DNA from: Lampris incognitus
Taxonomy: Eukaryota; Chordata; Actinopteri; Lampriformes; Lampridae
Direction: 5' to 3'
DNA length: 64,000 bases
Assembly (NCBI RefSeq): GCF_029633865.1
Contig: NC_079219.1
Span: forward strand, 13,737,637 to 13,801,636
Shown: one piece after another, positions 51,946 through 63,897 of the stretch
How positions within the stretch are numbered: position 1 is the stretch's first letter
How the letters are laid out: every line of letters starts with the position of its first letter
Position numbers and translations under genes: made by a program
Notes under the pieces: model-generated
Databases searched by the model: none
Told to the model about the DNA's origin: nothing
Seen by the model: only the letters and a program-made list of their open reading frames with translations

Positions 51946-53149
51946 AAAGACATGCAGACACAAAACACACACTCATGCAACTGCTCTTTTGGAGATATTT
52001 CGGTGGAATGTAATTAATGTTCTCATTAACTGAGTGAAGGAGCTCCAAGGCAGAACTAAAAGCCTGATACCCTCGGGGTGCCTGACGGTGTAGGCCGCTC
52101 TCTTCTTTAACAGTGCACTGTTGCCGAAATGGATAGCCTGTGTTTAACATGTGAGCCAACGAGTTGCCGTACAACTATTTTTCTAGTTAGGCCCAGACCT
52201 TTATTGTGTTCTGCGTGCAGGGGTAACCTGATCCTCGTAGCCTTTGGACCACCTCCATAACTGAAGCCATTCCTTGCCCTTTTAAAAAGGACATGGAACC
52301 AGGCCAGTGTGAATAATACAGACCTGAGGAAAAGGGTTTATCCAAACATAGAAAGGTCGCATTGGATGGCCCGGCTAATTCTTCTCGTTATGCTTCTTTT
52401 CCATGAGCAATTACATGTATTCCTCATATAAGCATCCCACAGACCGGAAAAAACATTACTACAGATTGTCGGATTTACTAGTCGCCGACAGAACAAAGCA
52501 TTATACTGTTTTGACCTTATTGAAAGGGAGTGGAGGGGGTTGTTTTCCTCAGTCAGTCTTTTAAAGCTAATCCCATCAGAGGGACTGCTCAGTGTGGAAG
52601 GCACACTCAGTCACCTCTGAGGTACTGCAGCCAGAAATCCAAGGCAGACAGGAATGTGTTTGTCTGCCTTACTTGGCTTTATTCACTGCAGGCTCGGCTG
52701 AAAAAGCAAAGGAGGAGAAAGCTCTGCCCTGAGATTTTGATTGCTTAATTTCTTCCTCTTTCTGAGCCAAGTTAGCGAGCCACAGTCTGAAACTTGTGAG
52801 CATCTATGTCTATGGAAAGGAGAGAGAAAAAAGAAAAAAAAGAAATAGGAGAGATTGTTAAGCTGCGTTTTTGTGGTGGCGGTGGCCCGAGTGAGGCGGC
52901 GTGGCGGCTCTGACTGTCATTACAGCAGATGAATTAGCTGGGTTTTACCTCTCAGATGAGGACTCCTCGCTCCGCTGGCCATCTTTTGGCTTGGTTAGGC
53001 CTGTCCTCTACTAGGGTAATGGGCCTTTTTAGTGGTGAGACCACAGAGCTGAGGATTTATCCCAGTCCAGTGAGTCCCTCCGGCGCCATGAGATCCTGCT
53101 GAAGGATTTAAGATTGGTCTGTCTGTCTCTTCTTCCGCAGGAATTTATT

Positions 53150-53437
53150 TGTGATAAATATCTGTGCCTTCAACCGTTGTACACGTGTTGTGGTGTGGGG
53201 CGAGCAGCAAACCCCTGTGTAGGTGCTAGTCCAGTGGAAATGCATTGACATTTTCCTGGAAAATTTGTTTTGGGCTGTTTGCAGCACTTTTGACTTGGGT
53301 TGGACGTAGTTTCCCGACTGAAATTTGCCAATCTGATAACCTTTCTGAAAATCCTTGAACCCCCCTCTGTTACCCAGGCACAACATATTGTTTGAAAATA
53401 TTTGCAATAAAGTATAAAATCTCACCTTTGTGTGGCT
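53150..53437 (-). repeat. Unclassified repeat, left inverted copy
   Basis: On the minus strand it begins GGACAAGCCACACAAAGGTG and includes TACTTTATTGCAAATATTTTC. The same sequence in the opposite orientation begins at 54598. See the finding on this pair. Confidence 0.75.
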
Positions 53438-53581
53438 TGTCCAACTCTATTTTCAAATGCATCTGTCAATATGGACGCACCTGTTCTTCTTATACGCCTT
53501 GTTTTCTGAAATCTGTAGGAAGAACGCCGTGAACGACACGTTTCTTTTCTTTAAAGGAAATCTTTTTATATCATCCAGTAT

Positions 53582-53915
53582 GGGCAGCACGGTGGCCCAG
53601 TGGTTAGCACTGTGAAGGTCCTGGGTTCAAACCTCAGGCCGTCCCAGGTCCTTTCTGTGTGGAGTTTACATGTTCTCCCCGTGTCTGCGTGGGTTTCCTC
53701 CGGGTGCTCCGGTTTCCTCCCACCATCAAAAAGACATGCATGTTAGGGTTAACACTCCTGTCTGTGCCCCTGACCAAGACAACGGAAGGGAGACTGGAGT
53801 TGGTCCCTGGGCGCTGCACTGCGGCTGCTCACTGCTCCTAGCTACACAACTAGGATGGGTTACATGCAGAGGATGAATTGCCCCATTGGGGATTAATAAA
53901 GTATATCTCAATCTT
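53582..53915 (+). mobile_element. Family B SINE
   Basis: GGGCAGCACGGTGGCCCAGT start with A box TGGCCCAGTGG, B box GGTTCAAACCTC, body GTGGAGTTTACATGTTCTCC and tail GGGGATTAATAAAGTATATC. Complete copy between the two inverted repeats. Confidence 0.85.
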
Positions 53916-54009
53916 AATGGTGATAACAAGGAGAAGTAATGTGTTTTCAGTGCACAGTAAAGAGCCGCAGCAGAAGAACGGTAATGCGCCATATTGACAG
54001 GTGCATTTT

Positions 54010-54600
54010 ACAGTAATTATAATAATGATGATAATAATAATGCATTACATTTATAGAGCGCTTTATCTAGACACCCAAAGCGCTTCACAGTGAAGTGGAG
54101 AAACTCACTTCAACCATCACCAATGTGTGGCACCCACCTGGGTGATGCACGGCAGCCATTTTGCACCAGAATGCTCGCCACACATTAGCTTGAGGTGGAG
54201 AGGGAGGAAGCATTGAGCAAATTACATGGGGGATGATTAGGTGGCCAGATGGCGAGATACAGATTGGAAATTTTGCCAGGACACTCTTTGCGATAAGTAC
54301 CATGGGATCTTTAATGGCCACAGTGAGTCAGGACCTTGGTTTAACATCTCATCCGAAGGACGGCATCTCCTACAGTGCAGTGTCCCCATCACCGCACTGG
54401 GGCATTGGGATTTGTTGTTGTTGTTTTTCATTAGGACCAGAGGGAAGACTGCCCCCTACTGGCCCACCAACACCACTTCCAGCAGCAACTTAGTTTTCCC
54501 GGGAGGTCTTCCATCCAAGTACTATCCAAGTCCACACCTGCTTAGCTTCTGTCGTTCGGCAGAGCCAGGGTACATGTTGGTATGGCTGCCAGTAGACCTG
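54010..54600 (-). mobile_element. 5S rRNA-derived SINE
   Basis: The high-coordinate end holds, on the plus strand, CATCCAAGTACTATCCAAG and CTGCTTAGCTTCTG, the complement of the 5S rRNA internal promoter region (GAAGCTAAGCAGG...TTAGTACTTGGATG). The body ends at AGCGCTTTATCTAGACACCC, a widespread fish SINE segment. Diverged from 5S, so not a functional 5S gene. Confidence 0.82.
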
Positions 54601-54860
54601 GACAAGCCAAACACAGGTGAGGTTTATACTTTATTACAAATATTTTCAAATAATGTGTTTCACTTGGGTAACAGAAAAGGTTCCAAGAATTGTCAGGTTT
54701 TGGTTGGGGAAACCTTCCCCAAACTCATCAAAAGTGCTGCAAATGGCAAAAAAAACAAAACAAAAACAAAACAAAAGCAAAACCCCAGGTTTTCTAGGAA
54801 GCTGTCAGTGCATTTCTACACGACTAACACCCACGCAGTTGTTTGTGCTAATCCCAAATG
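54598..54860 (+). repeat. Unclassified repeat, right inverted copy
   Basis: Begins GGACAAGCCAAACACAGGTG and aligns with the minus strand of 53150-53437 for about 250 nt. It has an extra A-rich insertion at 54747-54783. Confidence 0.75.
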
Positions 54861-55765
54861 GGGCTAATGTTGCGGTAGATGTCAGTGGTGGTAGTGGGGG
54901 AGGAATTGGAGAGGAGACATATTTGAAGAGGACATTTAAGTAAAACAGTATGAGATCTGCAATATTAATGTGACCACTTTCCTTTGGTCTGAAGGTGAAA
55001 AAGCGATCAGGCAGTTTCCTTATTGGGTACATGACACATCATATTATGCATTATTTTGATTCAGACAAAAACCGTTTAATTGGTAATGACATGTCTCACA
55101 AGAACCCGGAACTCAAACTACTCAAAAATGTTGGCGCTCAAATTGAGTTGAATTTCACATTAAAAGCTTTCTCCGGTGGGGTGCTGGGGAGATGGAGAGA
55201 GGGTTCACTCCTGGGATCCCATGGCGGCAGTGCTGAGCTACACAAAAGGATCATCTGCTGGCTCTGTCACCCCCCCCCCGCCATTTTTTTTACACCCCCC
55301 CCCTCTTCTGTTCTCATTTTCTCCAAGTATCCATCATCCTACCGTCCCCTCTACAGCTGAGGCTCTCCGTATCTCCGGTCTGCCTTTGTCCTTGTCCAGG
55401 GCTGCTCTGGGAGCTACGGCACACCTGAGTGTCTCCGCGAAGGGCTGAGCATCCCAGGCAGGAGGCAGGAGGAGCGGCACGAGCTCAAAGCAGACTTGTT
55501 TCGGTGTATGTGTGCCTGTCCGCCTCCCCAGGCGCTCATTAATCTAGAGTGAAGGTGTGCATTTCCTCCGGCTACAGGGGGAAACACACATGCACACGCT
55601 GAGGTTAAAAGGCCCCCGACGGAGAAGTAATTTCCCTGCCCGGGGTGATGGGAGAGGGTAACTTTATTAGCTGCGCTCCGCTACAGATTTACTTGATTAT
55701 ACGAGCCAAGTCTGGATGGCGACACTGCTGCGGAGGGAGTATGGCACACCTTCACCCGGGGTGGG

Positions 55766-55820
55766 TGTGTGTGTGTGTGTGTGTGTGTCTGTGTCTGTGT
55801 CTGTGTCTGTGTGTGTGTGG
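55766..55820 (+). repeat. (GT)n / (GTCTGT)n microsatellite
   Basis: A (GT)n tract that turns into TGTGTC hexamer units and back. Confidence 0.9.
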
Positions 55821-56084
55821 GAAGATTGTGATTTGTATGATGTTGGGAGGGCGAGTCAGTTGACACACCTGGGACCTCCTGCTAGTCTGTAATCTGTGGA
55901 GGGAATGATCTTCAGATAATAAGCAGGCGCTGTTCTGGAAAGTGCTCTCTGTAACTCTCTTAGGCTGGTGAAGGACACGCCTCCTTTTAGGAAGCACGCC
56001 ACACAGGCAGGTAGACCGTAACACAAACGCACACAATCGGAGACTTAAGTGCACACACACACGCGCACACACACACACTCACTA

Positions 56085-56902
56085 TGGCTGGCTAATATGG
56101 ACAAAATCAAATATCACACGAACGCCTCAAAGCCGTGTCAGTAATGTGACGGCGTTTTCGGGGCTGGTCGTAAGATATTCACACACGACAAAATGTAGAC
56201 AACATGGCCGTTAGCAATGCAGATGTGTTGCCTAGGCAGGTAGAAGCATCCGTTTCTCATTGCACATGGCTGGAATAGTCTAAACAGTTCAGAAAATGGT
56301 ATCGCTGTACTGTAATGCGGGGCGCCCAGGTGGCGTGGCGGTCTGTTCCGTTGCCTATCAACATGGGGCTCGCCGGTTAGAATCCCTGTGTTACCTCTGG
56401 CTTGGTCGGGCATCCCTACAGACCCAATTGGCCGTGTCTGCGGGTGGGAAGCCGGATGTGGGTACGTGTCCTGGTCGCTGCACTAGCGCCTCCTCTGGAC
56501 AGGTGGGGCACCTGTCCGGGGGGGTGGGGCTGGGGGGGGGATAGCGTGATCCTCCCACGTGCTACGCCCCCTGGTGAAACTCCTCACTGTCAGGTGAAAA
56601 GAAGCGGCTGGCGACTCCACGTGTATGGGAGGAGGCATGTGGTAGTCTGCAGCCCTCGCCGGGTCGGCAGAGCAGGTAGAGCAGCGACCGGGACAGCTCG
56701 GAAGAGTGGGGTAATTGGCTGGATACAATTAGGGAGAAAGGGGGGTGGGATCCAGAAAAACAACTTTACTGTAATGCAGCCTTTCAGGACCAGGAAAAGA
56801 CGGCAACTTTTAAGCTGTATCACGACAACTGACACCCCACATGACATCTAATCCCCTAACACAATAGCGATACATCAGTATATCGCCCATATTAGCCAAC
56901 AA
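56085..56902. mobile_element. hAT-like MITE carrying a nested SINE
   Basis: Ends TGGCTGGCTAATATGG and the inverted CCATATTAGCCAAC. The interior parts (AGTTCAGAAAATGG, CAGCCTTTCAGGACCAGGAAAAGA) match the MITE at 47777-48138, so the two are related. Split at 56318/56767 by a family A SINE. Confidence 0.78.
56319..56766 (+). mobile_element. Family A tRNA-derived SINE, copy 6, nested
   Basis: Plus-strand copy with head GGCGTGGCGGTCTGTTCC. The 11-bp duplication TACTGTAATGC is perfect at 56308-56318 and 56767-56777. Confidence 0.92.
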
Positions 56903-57157
56903 CAGACACAGGATGGAAACTGATTTAGATTTTGAGTCAATAAGCTGGACCGACCATCCTTTTTACAAGACACGATTAGATTTTTCCCCCGCTGTTTCCT
57001 GTTTTATGTTGTGTTTGTCTGTGACTACCAAGCTGACATAATACTCCCACAGCACGTAAACAGCCAGTTCTTTCCACGGGGGCTGTTGCCATCTACAATA
57101 CCCATTAACAGATCACATTTCATACTGACACCGTATGCACACACACTGACCGTCAGG

Positions 57158-57158
<1 letters not shown>

Positions 57159-57221
<63 letters not shown>
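57159..57221 (+). repeat. (CA)n microsatellite
   Basis: About 31 dinucleotide repeats. Confidence 0.95.
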
Positions 57222-57222
<1 letters not shown>

Positions 57223-57711
57223 CTGCCCTTTTACCACTCGCAGGGCAAATGCCATTAACCTCTTTTAACCCGAATTGATCCACGGGACCTCTTGGATTTT
57301 ACCCTGTCTATATCAGCCTATGTGATGGGATTAGGACTGGGTGTGGTGGTTTTTACCACCCCCCTGCCGCCGCCCCCCGCCCCACGAGACTCACCCTAGG
57401 GCAAGAATGTGAGCAAGATGAGGTCATATTGGCCAGTTTAGTGCAACAGTGTGTTACCTCCGTTGTGTCAGCCCTCCTCTACCTGCCGCTTTGTGCCTCA
57501 GATTAAACCCTTTAAACCCCTTAAGGGAGTTGCCATGGAGGCCACTCTCATCAATTGCTTTGCCTCTCATCCCGTAATGCACGGTAATGGGGGAGGGCTT
57601 TGTGCTCGCACTCACCTGTTGAAGCAACAGCGTGCACGTGTCGCTGTTGGTATTTGTGTTTGTGCTCTGAAAATATGTTCCGTGGGAATGCTGCTGGAAT
57701 ACAGCGTTTAT

Positions 57712-58995
57712 AATACATGTTCATAATACATGTTCATAATACAGTATTCATAATACATGTTCATAATACAGTGTTTCTTATACATGGTCATAATACAGTA
57801 TTCATAATACATGTTCATAATACAGTGTTTATAATACATGTTCATAATACAGTGTTTATAATACATGTTCATAATACAGTATTCATAATACATGTTCATA
57901 ATAAAGTGTTCATAATACAGTATTCATAATACATATTCATAATACAGTGTTTATAATACAGTGTTCATAATACAGTATTCATAATACAGTGTTTATAATA
58001 CAGTATTCAGAATACAGTGTTCAGAATACAGTATTCATAATACAGTATTCATAATACAGTGTTTATAATACATGTTCATAATACAGTATTCATAATACAT
58101 GTTCATAATAAAGTGTTCATAATACAGTATTCATAATACATGTTCATAATAAAGTGTTCATAATACAGTATTCATAATACAGTGTTCATAATACAGTATT
58201 CATAATACAGTGTTTATAATACAGTATTCAGAATACAGTGTTCAGAATACAGTATTCATAATACAGTATTCATAATACAGTGTTTATAAGACAGTATTCA
58301 TAATACAGTGTTCAGAATACAGTGTTCATAATACAGTGTTTATAAGACAGTATTCATAATACAGTATTCATAACTGTTTATAATACAGTATTCATAATAG
58401 TGTTTATAATACAGTATTCATAATACAGTTTTCATAATACAGTGTTTATAATACAGTATTCCCAATACAGTTTTCATAATACAGTATTCATAATAGTGTT
58501 TATAATACAGTATTCATAATACAGCATTCATAATACAGTGTTCATAATACAGTGTTTATAAGACAGTATTCATAATACAGTATTCATAACTGTTTATAAT
58601 ACAGTATTCATAATAGTGTTTATAATACAGTATTCATAATACAGTTTTCATAATACAGTGTTTATAATACAGTATTCCCAATACAGTTTTCATAATACAG
58701 TATTCATAATAGTGTTTATAATACAGTATTCATAATACAGTATTCATAATACAGTGTTCATAATACAGTGTTTATAAGACAGTATTCATAATACAGTATT
58801 CATAACTGTTTATAATACAGTATTCATAATAGTGTTTATAATACAGTATTCATAATACAGTATTCATAATACAGTGTTTATAATACAGTATTCATAATAC
58901 AGTATTCATAATACAGTGTTCATAATACAGTGTGTATAATACAGTATTCATAATACAGTGTTTATAATACAGTATTCATAATACAGTGTTCATAA
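57712..58995. repeat. AT-rich minisatellite, 14-bp monomer with 216-bp higher-order period
   Basis: About 1.28 kb of variants of ATTCATAATACAGT / GTTTATAATACAGT / GTTCATAATACAGT. GTTTATAAGACAG recurs at 58338, 58554 and 58770, exactly 216 bp apart, each followed by the same ordered variants (including ATTCATAACTGTTTATAATA and ATTCCCAATACAG). Confidence 0.95.
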
Positions 58996-59241
58996 GCAGC
59001 GCTTAGCTGCTAACTACACTGGCATGTGTGCTTGAGCCCCCAATGAAGACCAAGCACCCCCCCCCGGACTCCTTTAACACATCAGAGAACACATACACAC
59101 ACACATGCACACACAGATGCGCACACAGACACACACACACACACCAGTTTGTTACCACACCAACCAATGTCCTCGCAAATTCACAATACATGTGTAGACA
59201 CCAGCTTGCTACCACACACACATACACACACTCACACACAC

Positions 59242-59310
59242 CAATTTGTTACTAAACAAACCTCACACACACACACACACACACCAGTTTGTTCCTAAAC
59301 AAACTAATGT

Positions 59311-59383
<73 letters not shown>
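59242..59383 (+). repeat. (CA)n microsatellite cluster
   Basis: Several (CA)n tracts separated by copies of CCAGTTTGTTCCTAAACAAAC-like spacer (also near 59144 and 59243), i.e. a small tandem duplication with microsatellites inside. Confidence 0.85.
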
Positions 59384-59386
<3 letters not shown>

Positions 59387-59968
59387 CTGTCAGCGGCCCA
59401 GTCATGCTCCGTGGTCAAGGTGAGGGGGTGTGAAGGGGCAGGTGAAAGCGGGGAAATGCAAACACATTGAGATGAGAGGAGCCGGGGGAGAAGAGAAAGA
59501 AAGGAAAGCCGTTCCGTCTCGCGCACCCTGTTGACAGCGGGCCTGTTATTGTCAGGTTATTGTGGGGTTGGAGCTGACAGGTCTGCTCTGCTGGAGTCCA
59601 GGGGAGCCGCTTGCTGGGGTGAGGTGTTCTCTGGGAAACCAGCGTTAGGCTGCATATCCAGCTTTGGAGACACAAAACGTGACTCTAGTCGTATGGAAAA
59701 CCAGTTTCCCTCGCAGCGGTGGCTCTAGGAGTGCTCCGCCTCTTCCTGTGGTGGGCGGGGCTAACATCAGCCGAGCCTGTTCATCCCGGTTCATCCCAGC
59801 AATCAGAGTAATGACCGTTTACAAATGTGGTGGCGCAAAGTACATCAACATACGCCAGTCAGAGTAGTTCCCATCGCAGAGCTTAATTTTGGGGACCATC
59901 GCAGGGTTGTGTACTTCTGCTCGTGTCCGTTATCGCGTCAGCGTGTGCGGCGGAGGTTCACAGCGAAG

Positions 59969-59989
59969 CCCCCCCCCCCCCCCCCCCCC
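59969..59989. repeat. Poly-C run of 21
   Basis: An uninterrupted 21-base cytosine run in a GC-rich context; G-quadruplex-capable on the minus strand. Confidence 0.9.
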
Positions 59990-60547
59990 GGGCGCCAGCA
60001 GATCCAGACAAAGCCGGCCACACACAGGCACGTCATTAGTGGTTATACCGTCAACGCCGCCGTGTTATTATCTCTGCCGGGCTCGGGCCTCCAGCGGGAG
60101 GCAGCGCGCCGCTGCTCCTGGTAACAGGTGTGCTCCTGTTTGCCGAGCTGCCTTCCCAGGGTCGAGATCCCCTGCCCGCGTGGAGAAAACGCCGGCCCCC
60201 CTCCCCGCAGCCCTCTAATGAAGTCAGCCACGGCGTGACAAATGGCTGCTCTCTGGAGGGCCAGTGCAAATGGGGCTCGGATTTGTCATGTGGTTGGGAT
60301 CGGGTTTTATCCTGCCTGGAAATAGTTGGTAATAGCAGGAAAGGGGCTTGGGTTCGGGCGGTGGTGGTGGTGGTGGTGTGGGGGGAGAGGGCGGTTTTCT
60401 TCAACAGATTGTACAAGTGGCCTCTTGCCCTCTCTTGTTTGTGGGCTAAAGAGTTCAGCGGAGGGGTTCACCTCTGCAGGATGCAACACAAAGGTGCACA
60501 TAGACCCAGTCCGCTTAATACATGTACTGTAGGGCTGAACCACGTTG

Positions 60548-60584
<37 letters not shown>
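60548..60584. repeat. (TA)n microsatellite
   Basis: About 18 TA repeats. Confidence 0.95.
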
Positions 60585-60585
<1 letters not shown>

Positions 60586-61113
60586 ATTTGTATTGCAACA
60601 TTAAAGAATAAAAAGTAACATTGTTTCACCTACATGAAGTATTCGACTTTGAAAGCTCCAATTTTTAAAGAATTTATCGCTCTACCAACGATAAGGTTCA
60701 TTTTACAGGGGAAATAGTGCAGTAATCCAAGAAGTCCCTAAGTCAGACTAAATCAGGGGTCCCAAAATTTTGTCACCCACTTGTGGAGATACTTTTTGGC
60801 CCGGGACCCACCAAATATTTTGTGCATTAAAAACCGATAAATTCTTATTACCTGTCGAAAGCTGAGCTAACTAGCCGTCCTCTCTAGGCTGTGTCGTATA
60901 CCGGTGCAGCATTCCTCAGTTCAGGCCTCAGTCATGGCCTGCTTCATAGTCATGATGACCGTTTTAGCGGTATTTTGAAATACGATTAAATCTTTGGATT
61001 GTTTGCAATGACTCAAAACGTGTGACAGTGAATACTTTCTTTTTTTATTTATGTAATATCAGATATTTGAGCACACAAAAGACAATAAATGTGCCTTTTA
61101 TCCCTGTGTATGT

Positions 61114-61935
61114 AGTACGGTGGCGCGGTGGTTAGCACGGTTGCTTCGCAGCAAGAAGGTCCTGGGTTCGAGCCCCGGGGTAGTCCAACCTTGGGGGTCG
61201 TCCTGGGTCGTCCTCTGTGTGGAGTTTGCATGTTCTCCCCGTGTCTGTGTGGGTTTCCTCCGGGTGCTCCGGTTTCCTCCCACAGTCCAAAGACGTATAG
61301 GTCAGGTGAATCGGCCATACTAATTTGCCGCTAGGTATGGGCGTCCGGGTAGCGTGGCGGTCTGTTCCGTTGCCTACCAACACAGGGATCTCCGGTTCGA
61401 ATCCCCGTGTTACTGTCGGCTTGGTCGGGCGTCTCTACAGACACAATTGGCCGTGTCTGCGGGAAGGAAGCTGGATGTGGGTATGGGTCCTGGTTGCTGC
61501 ACTAGCGCCTCCTCTGGTCGGTTGGGGGCGCCTGTTCAAGGGGATGGGGAAATTGGGGGAATAGCGTCATCCTCCCACGCACTACATATCCCCGGTGAAA
61601 CTCCTCACTGTCGGGTGAAAAGAAGCGGCTGGCGACTCCACATGTATGGGAGGAGGCATGTGGTAGTCTGCAGCCCTCCCCGGATCAGCAGAGGGGGTGG
61701 AGCAGCGACCGGGACGGCTTGAAAGAGTGGGGTAATTGGCCGGATACAATTGGGGAGAAAAAAAGGGGGGGGGATTTGCCCCTAGGTATGAATATGTGTG
61801 TGTGTGTGGGGGCCCTGTGTGATGGCCTGGCGACCTGTCCAGGGTGTCTCCCCGCCTTCCGCCCAGTGACTGCTGGGAGAGGCTCCAGCATCCCCGCGAC
61901 CCCGAGAGCAGGATGAGCGGTCGGGATAATGGATG
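61114..61935 (+). mobile_element. Family B SINE interrupted by a family A SINE
   Basis: Head TACGGTGGCGCGGTGGTTAG with B box GGGTTCGAGCCC runs to 61322. After the insertion it resumes at 61791 and continues to GGATGAGCGGTCGGGATAAT and GGATGGATGG. Confidence 0.88.
61340..61773 (+). mobile_element. Family A tRNA-derived SINE, copy 7, nested
   Basis: Starts GGCGTCCGGGTAGCGTGGCG with B box CCGGTTCGAATCCCCG. The 17-bp flanks ATTTGCCGCTAGGTATG (61323-61339) and ATTTGCCCCTAGGTATG (61774-61790) differ at one base. Confidence 0.95.
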
Positions 61936-62226
61936 GATGGATTCCCATGTGTCCATATACGATGGGTTTATTGTCGACATGCAGCGACCCCCCCTGGCAA
62001 ACCATGGAAATCACCGGACCAAATGGTACTATTTGTCAGCTGCGCCTCAGAAGCCGCTGGTAGGAACGCGGAGCTTGCTAAATATCGTTTCCTGTCAAGC
62101 AGTCAGTCACGTTTTAGCCCCGCATGACTGATGGGCCCAGTTTGCTTAACTCTGCATCCTTTGCAATGCAAGTGTTGCACATTTTTCTGTCGTAGTCTCC
62201 ATTTTGAAATGATATATAGCTCAGCC

Positions 62227-62229
<3 letters not shown>

Positions 62230-62284
<55 letters not shown>
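62230..62284 (+). repeat. (CA)n microsatellite
   Basis: About 27 dinucleotide repeats. Confidence 0.95.
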
Positions 62285-62287
<3 letters not shown>

Positions 62288-62553
62288 GTCTCAGTGATTT
62301 GTCCGGGTGTGTAGAAATCCCTGGATTGATATGGAGATGTGAAGGTGCCCCGCTTTAACAGTTGGAATATTCAGTCGTACCCACGGGGGAGGGGGGGGTA
62401 ATTCAATTACACCCCGAAGAGGAATATTCAGTTATGCCTGGGGGAAGGATTACTGGGAGTGTTGGGAGAAGTGCTAATGTCACCGTGGCTCAACAGACTT
62501 CTCTCTCTGTTTATTATAATTTTTTATATTTCCGTGCATGCGGAGCGCCATTC

Positions 62554-63002
62554 CTCCCCAGCCGGTCCACTCATCCCGTCATCAGTCCATCCCAGTCACC
62601 TCCTCTCCAAACCATCCCAGTCACTTCCTCTCCAGACCATCCCAGTCACCTCCTCTCCAAACCATCCCAGTCATCTCCTCTCCAGACCATCCCAGTCACC
62701 TCCTCTCCAAACCATCCCAGTCACCTCCTCCCCAGCCGGTCCACTCATCCCGTCATCAGTCCATCCCAGTCACCTCCTCTCCAAACCATCCCAGTCACCT
62801 CCTCTCCAGACCATCCCAGTCACCTCCTCTCCAAACCATCCCAGTCACCTCCTCTCCAGACCATCCCAGTCACCTCCTCTCCAAACCATCCCAAACCATC
62901 CCAGTCACCTCCTCTCCAGACCATCCCAGTCACCTCCCCTCCAAACCATCCCAGTCACCTCCTCTCCAGACCATCCCAGTCACCTCCTCTCCAGACCACC
63001 CA
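62554..63002. repeat. 25-bp minisatellite with ~174-bp super-repeat
   Basis: CCATCCCAGTCACCTCCTCT-type units repeat every 25 bp (for example at 62761, 62786 and 62811). A distinct spacer GCCGGTCCACTCATCCCGTC appears at 62561 and again at 62735. All three frames stay open because 25 is not a multiple of 3 and the unit lacks stops, so the apparent Pro/Ser-rich proteins are artefacts. Confidence 0.95.
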
Positions 63003-63897
63003 GTTTACCCAACTCTCCTCCACCTTAGGCTGTGTGTATACACCAGCGCCCTCCTTTTACCGCCACCCCCCCTCCCCGTTATTGTCGATGTAAAGAATGT
63101 GTTGTGGCATGTTCTCAGCAGTAGGTGGCAGGGGGGGAAGAATTTTGCAGAAATGCCCCAAACTGAATTTTCAGGTGGCCAATAGTAACGGCCGTAGCCA
63201 CCACCCGCGCTTCTCCTATGCCTCTTTTAAGTGCTGGTAGAGTTAAAAAAAAACGGGAGGGGGGGGGGCGGTGTGCCTGCTGGCTAAAGGGCCTCATATC
63301 TGCCCGATCTCTCCCGCCCCTCCCTCACCCCCTCCGTCCCCTCCCTCCCCCGCGACATCGCTCCGTCCACCTCTCCCCTTTCATCGCCCTCTCTCATCTC
63401 TCTCTCTCTCTCTCTCCCAGTTCATTTCCTGTCCCCCCCCCCCCCCCCCGTGGTGTGATGGTGTTGTGTGCGTGTGTGAAGCCTCCAATCAATGCCGGCA
63501 GCAAGACCGGGCAGAACTGGTGTCACCTCCCCCCCCCCCCCCCAGCAAAGCCCCACCGCGAGTGTGTGAGATTGACAGGCTGTGTAGCTGGATGTGCTCC
63601 GCTCCACTGCACTGTGTGTGTGTGTGTGTGTGTGTGTGTGCCTGTGTGTGCCTGTGCGTGTGTGTGTGCGTGTGTGCATGAGACCCGAGTGGTTTTTGGA
63701 AGAGAAGGATAGCAGTAAGGGGAGACAAGGAGTGGAGGGGGGGGGGGGAGAACAGAGGACAGGGGAGCCAGCTCTGCTTTAGTCGAGTTTACATAATTAA
63801 TGTTTTGTTTAACCCTACTGTGTATACACAATATTGGCTGTGATCGCGCACAAAACTCTCGTCAAGGGGATGAGTGTGGAGCTTCCTGCATCAGCCT

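Noticed and set aside
54490-54600. 5S rRNA gene
   Set aside because: Only the promoter-proximal part resembles 5S and it is fused to a SINE body.
57708-57929. Opposed open frames in the 14-bp array (MNMYYEYCI-type and HNTVFIIHV-type repeats)
   Set aside because: Pure consequence of the tandem repeat; present on both strands and broken by unit-length changes.
62554-63002. CRISPR-like array
   Set aside because: Head-to-tail repeats without unique spacers in eukaryotic DNA.
62362-63185. Three long overlapping Pro/Ser-rich open frames, the longest 243 codons
   Set aside because: Frames cycle through the same 25-bp unit; no splice sites or conserved domain.
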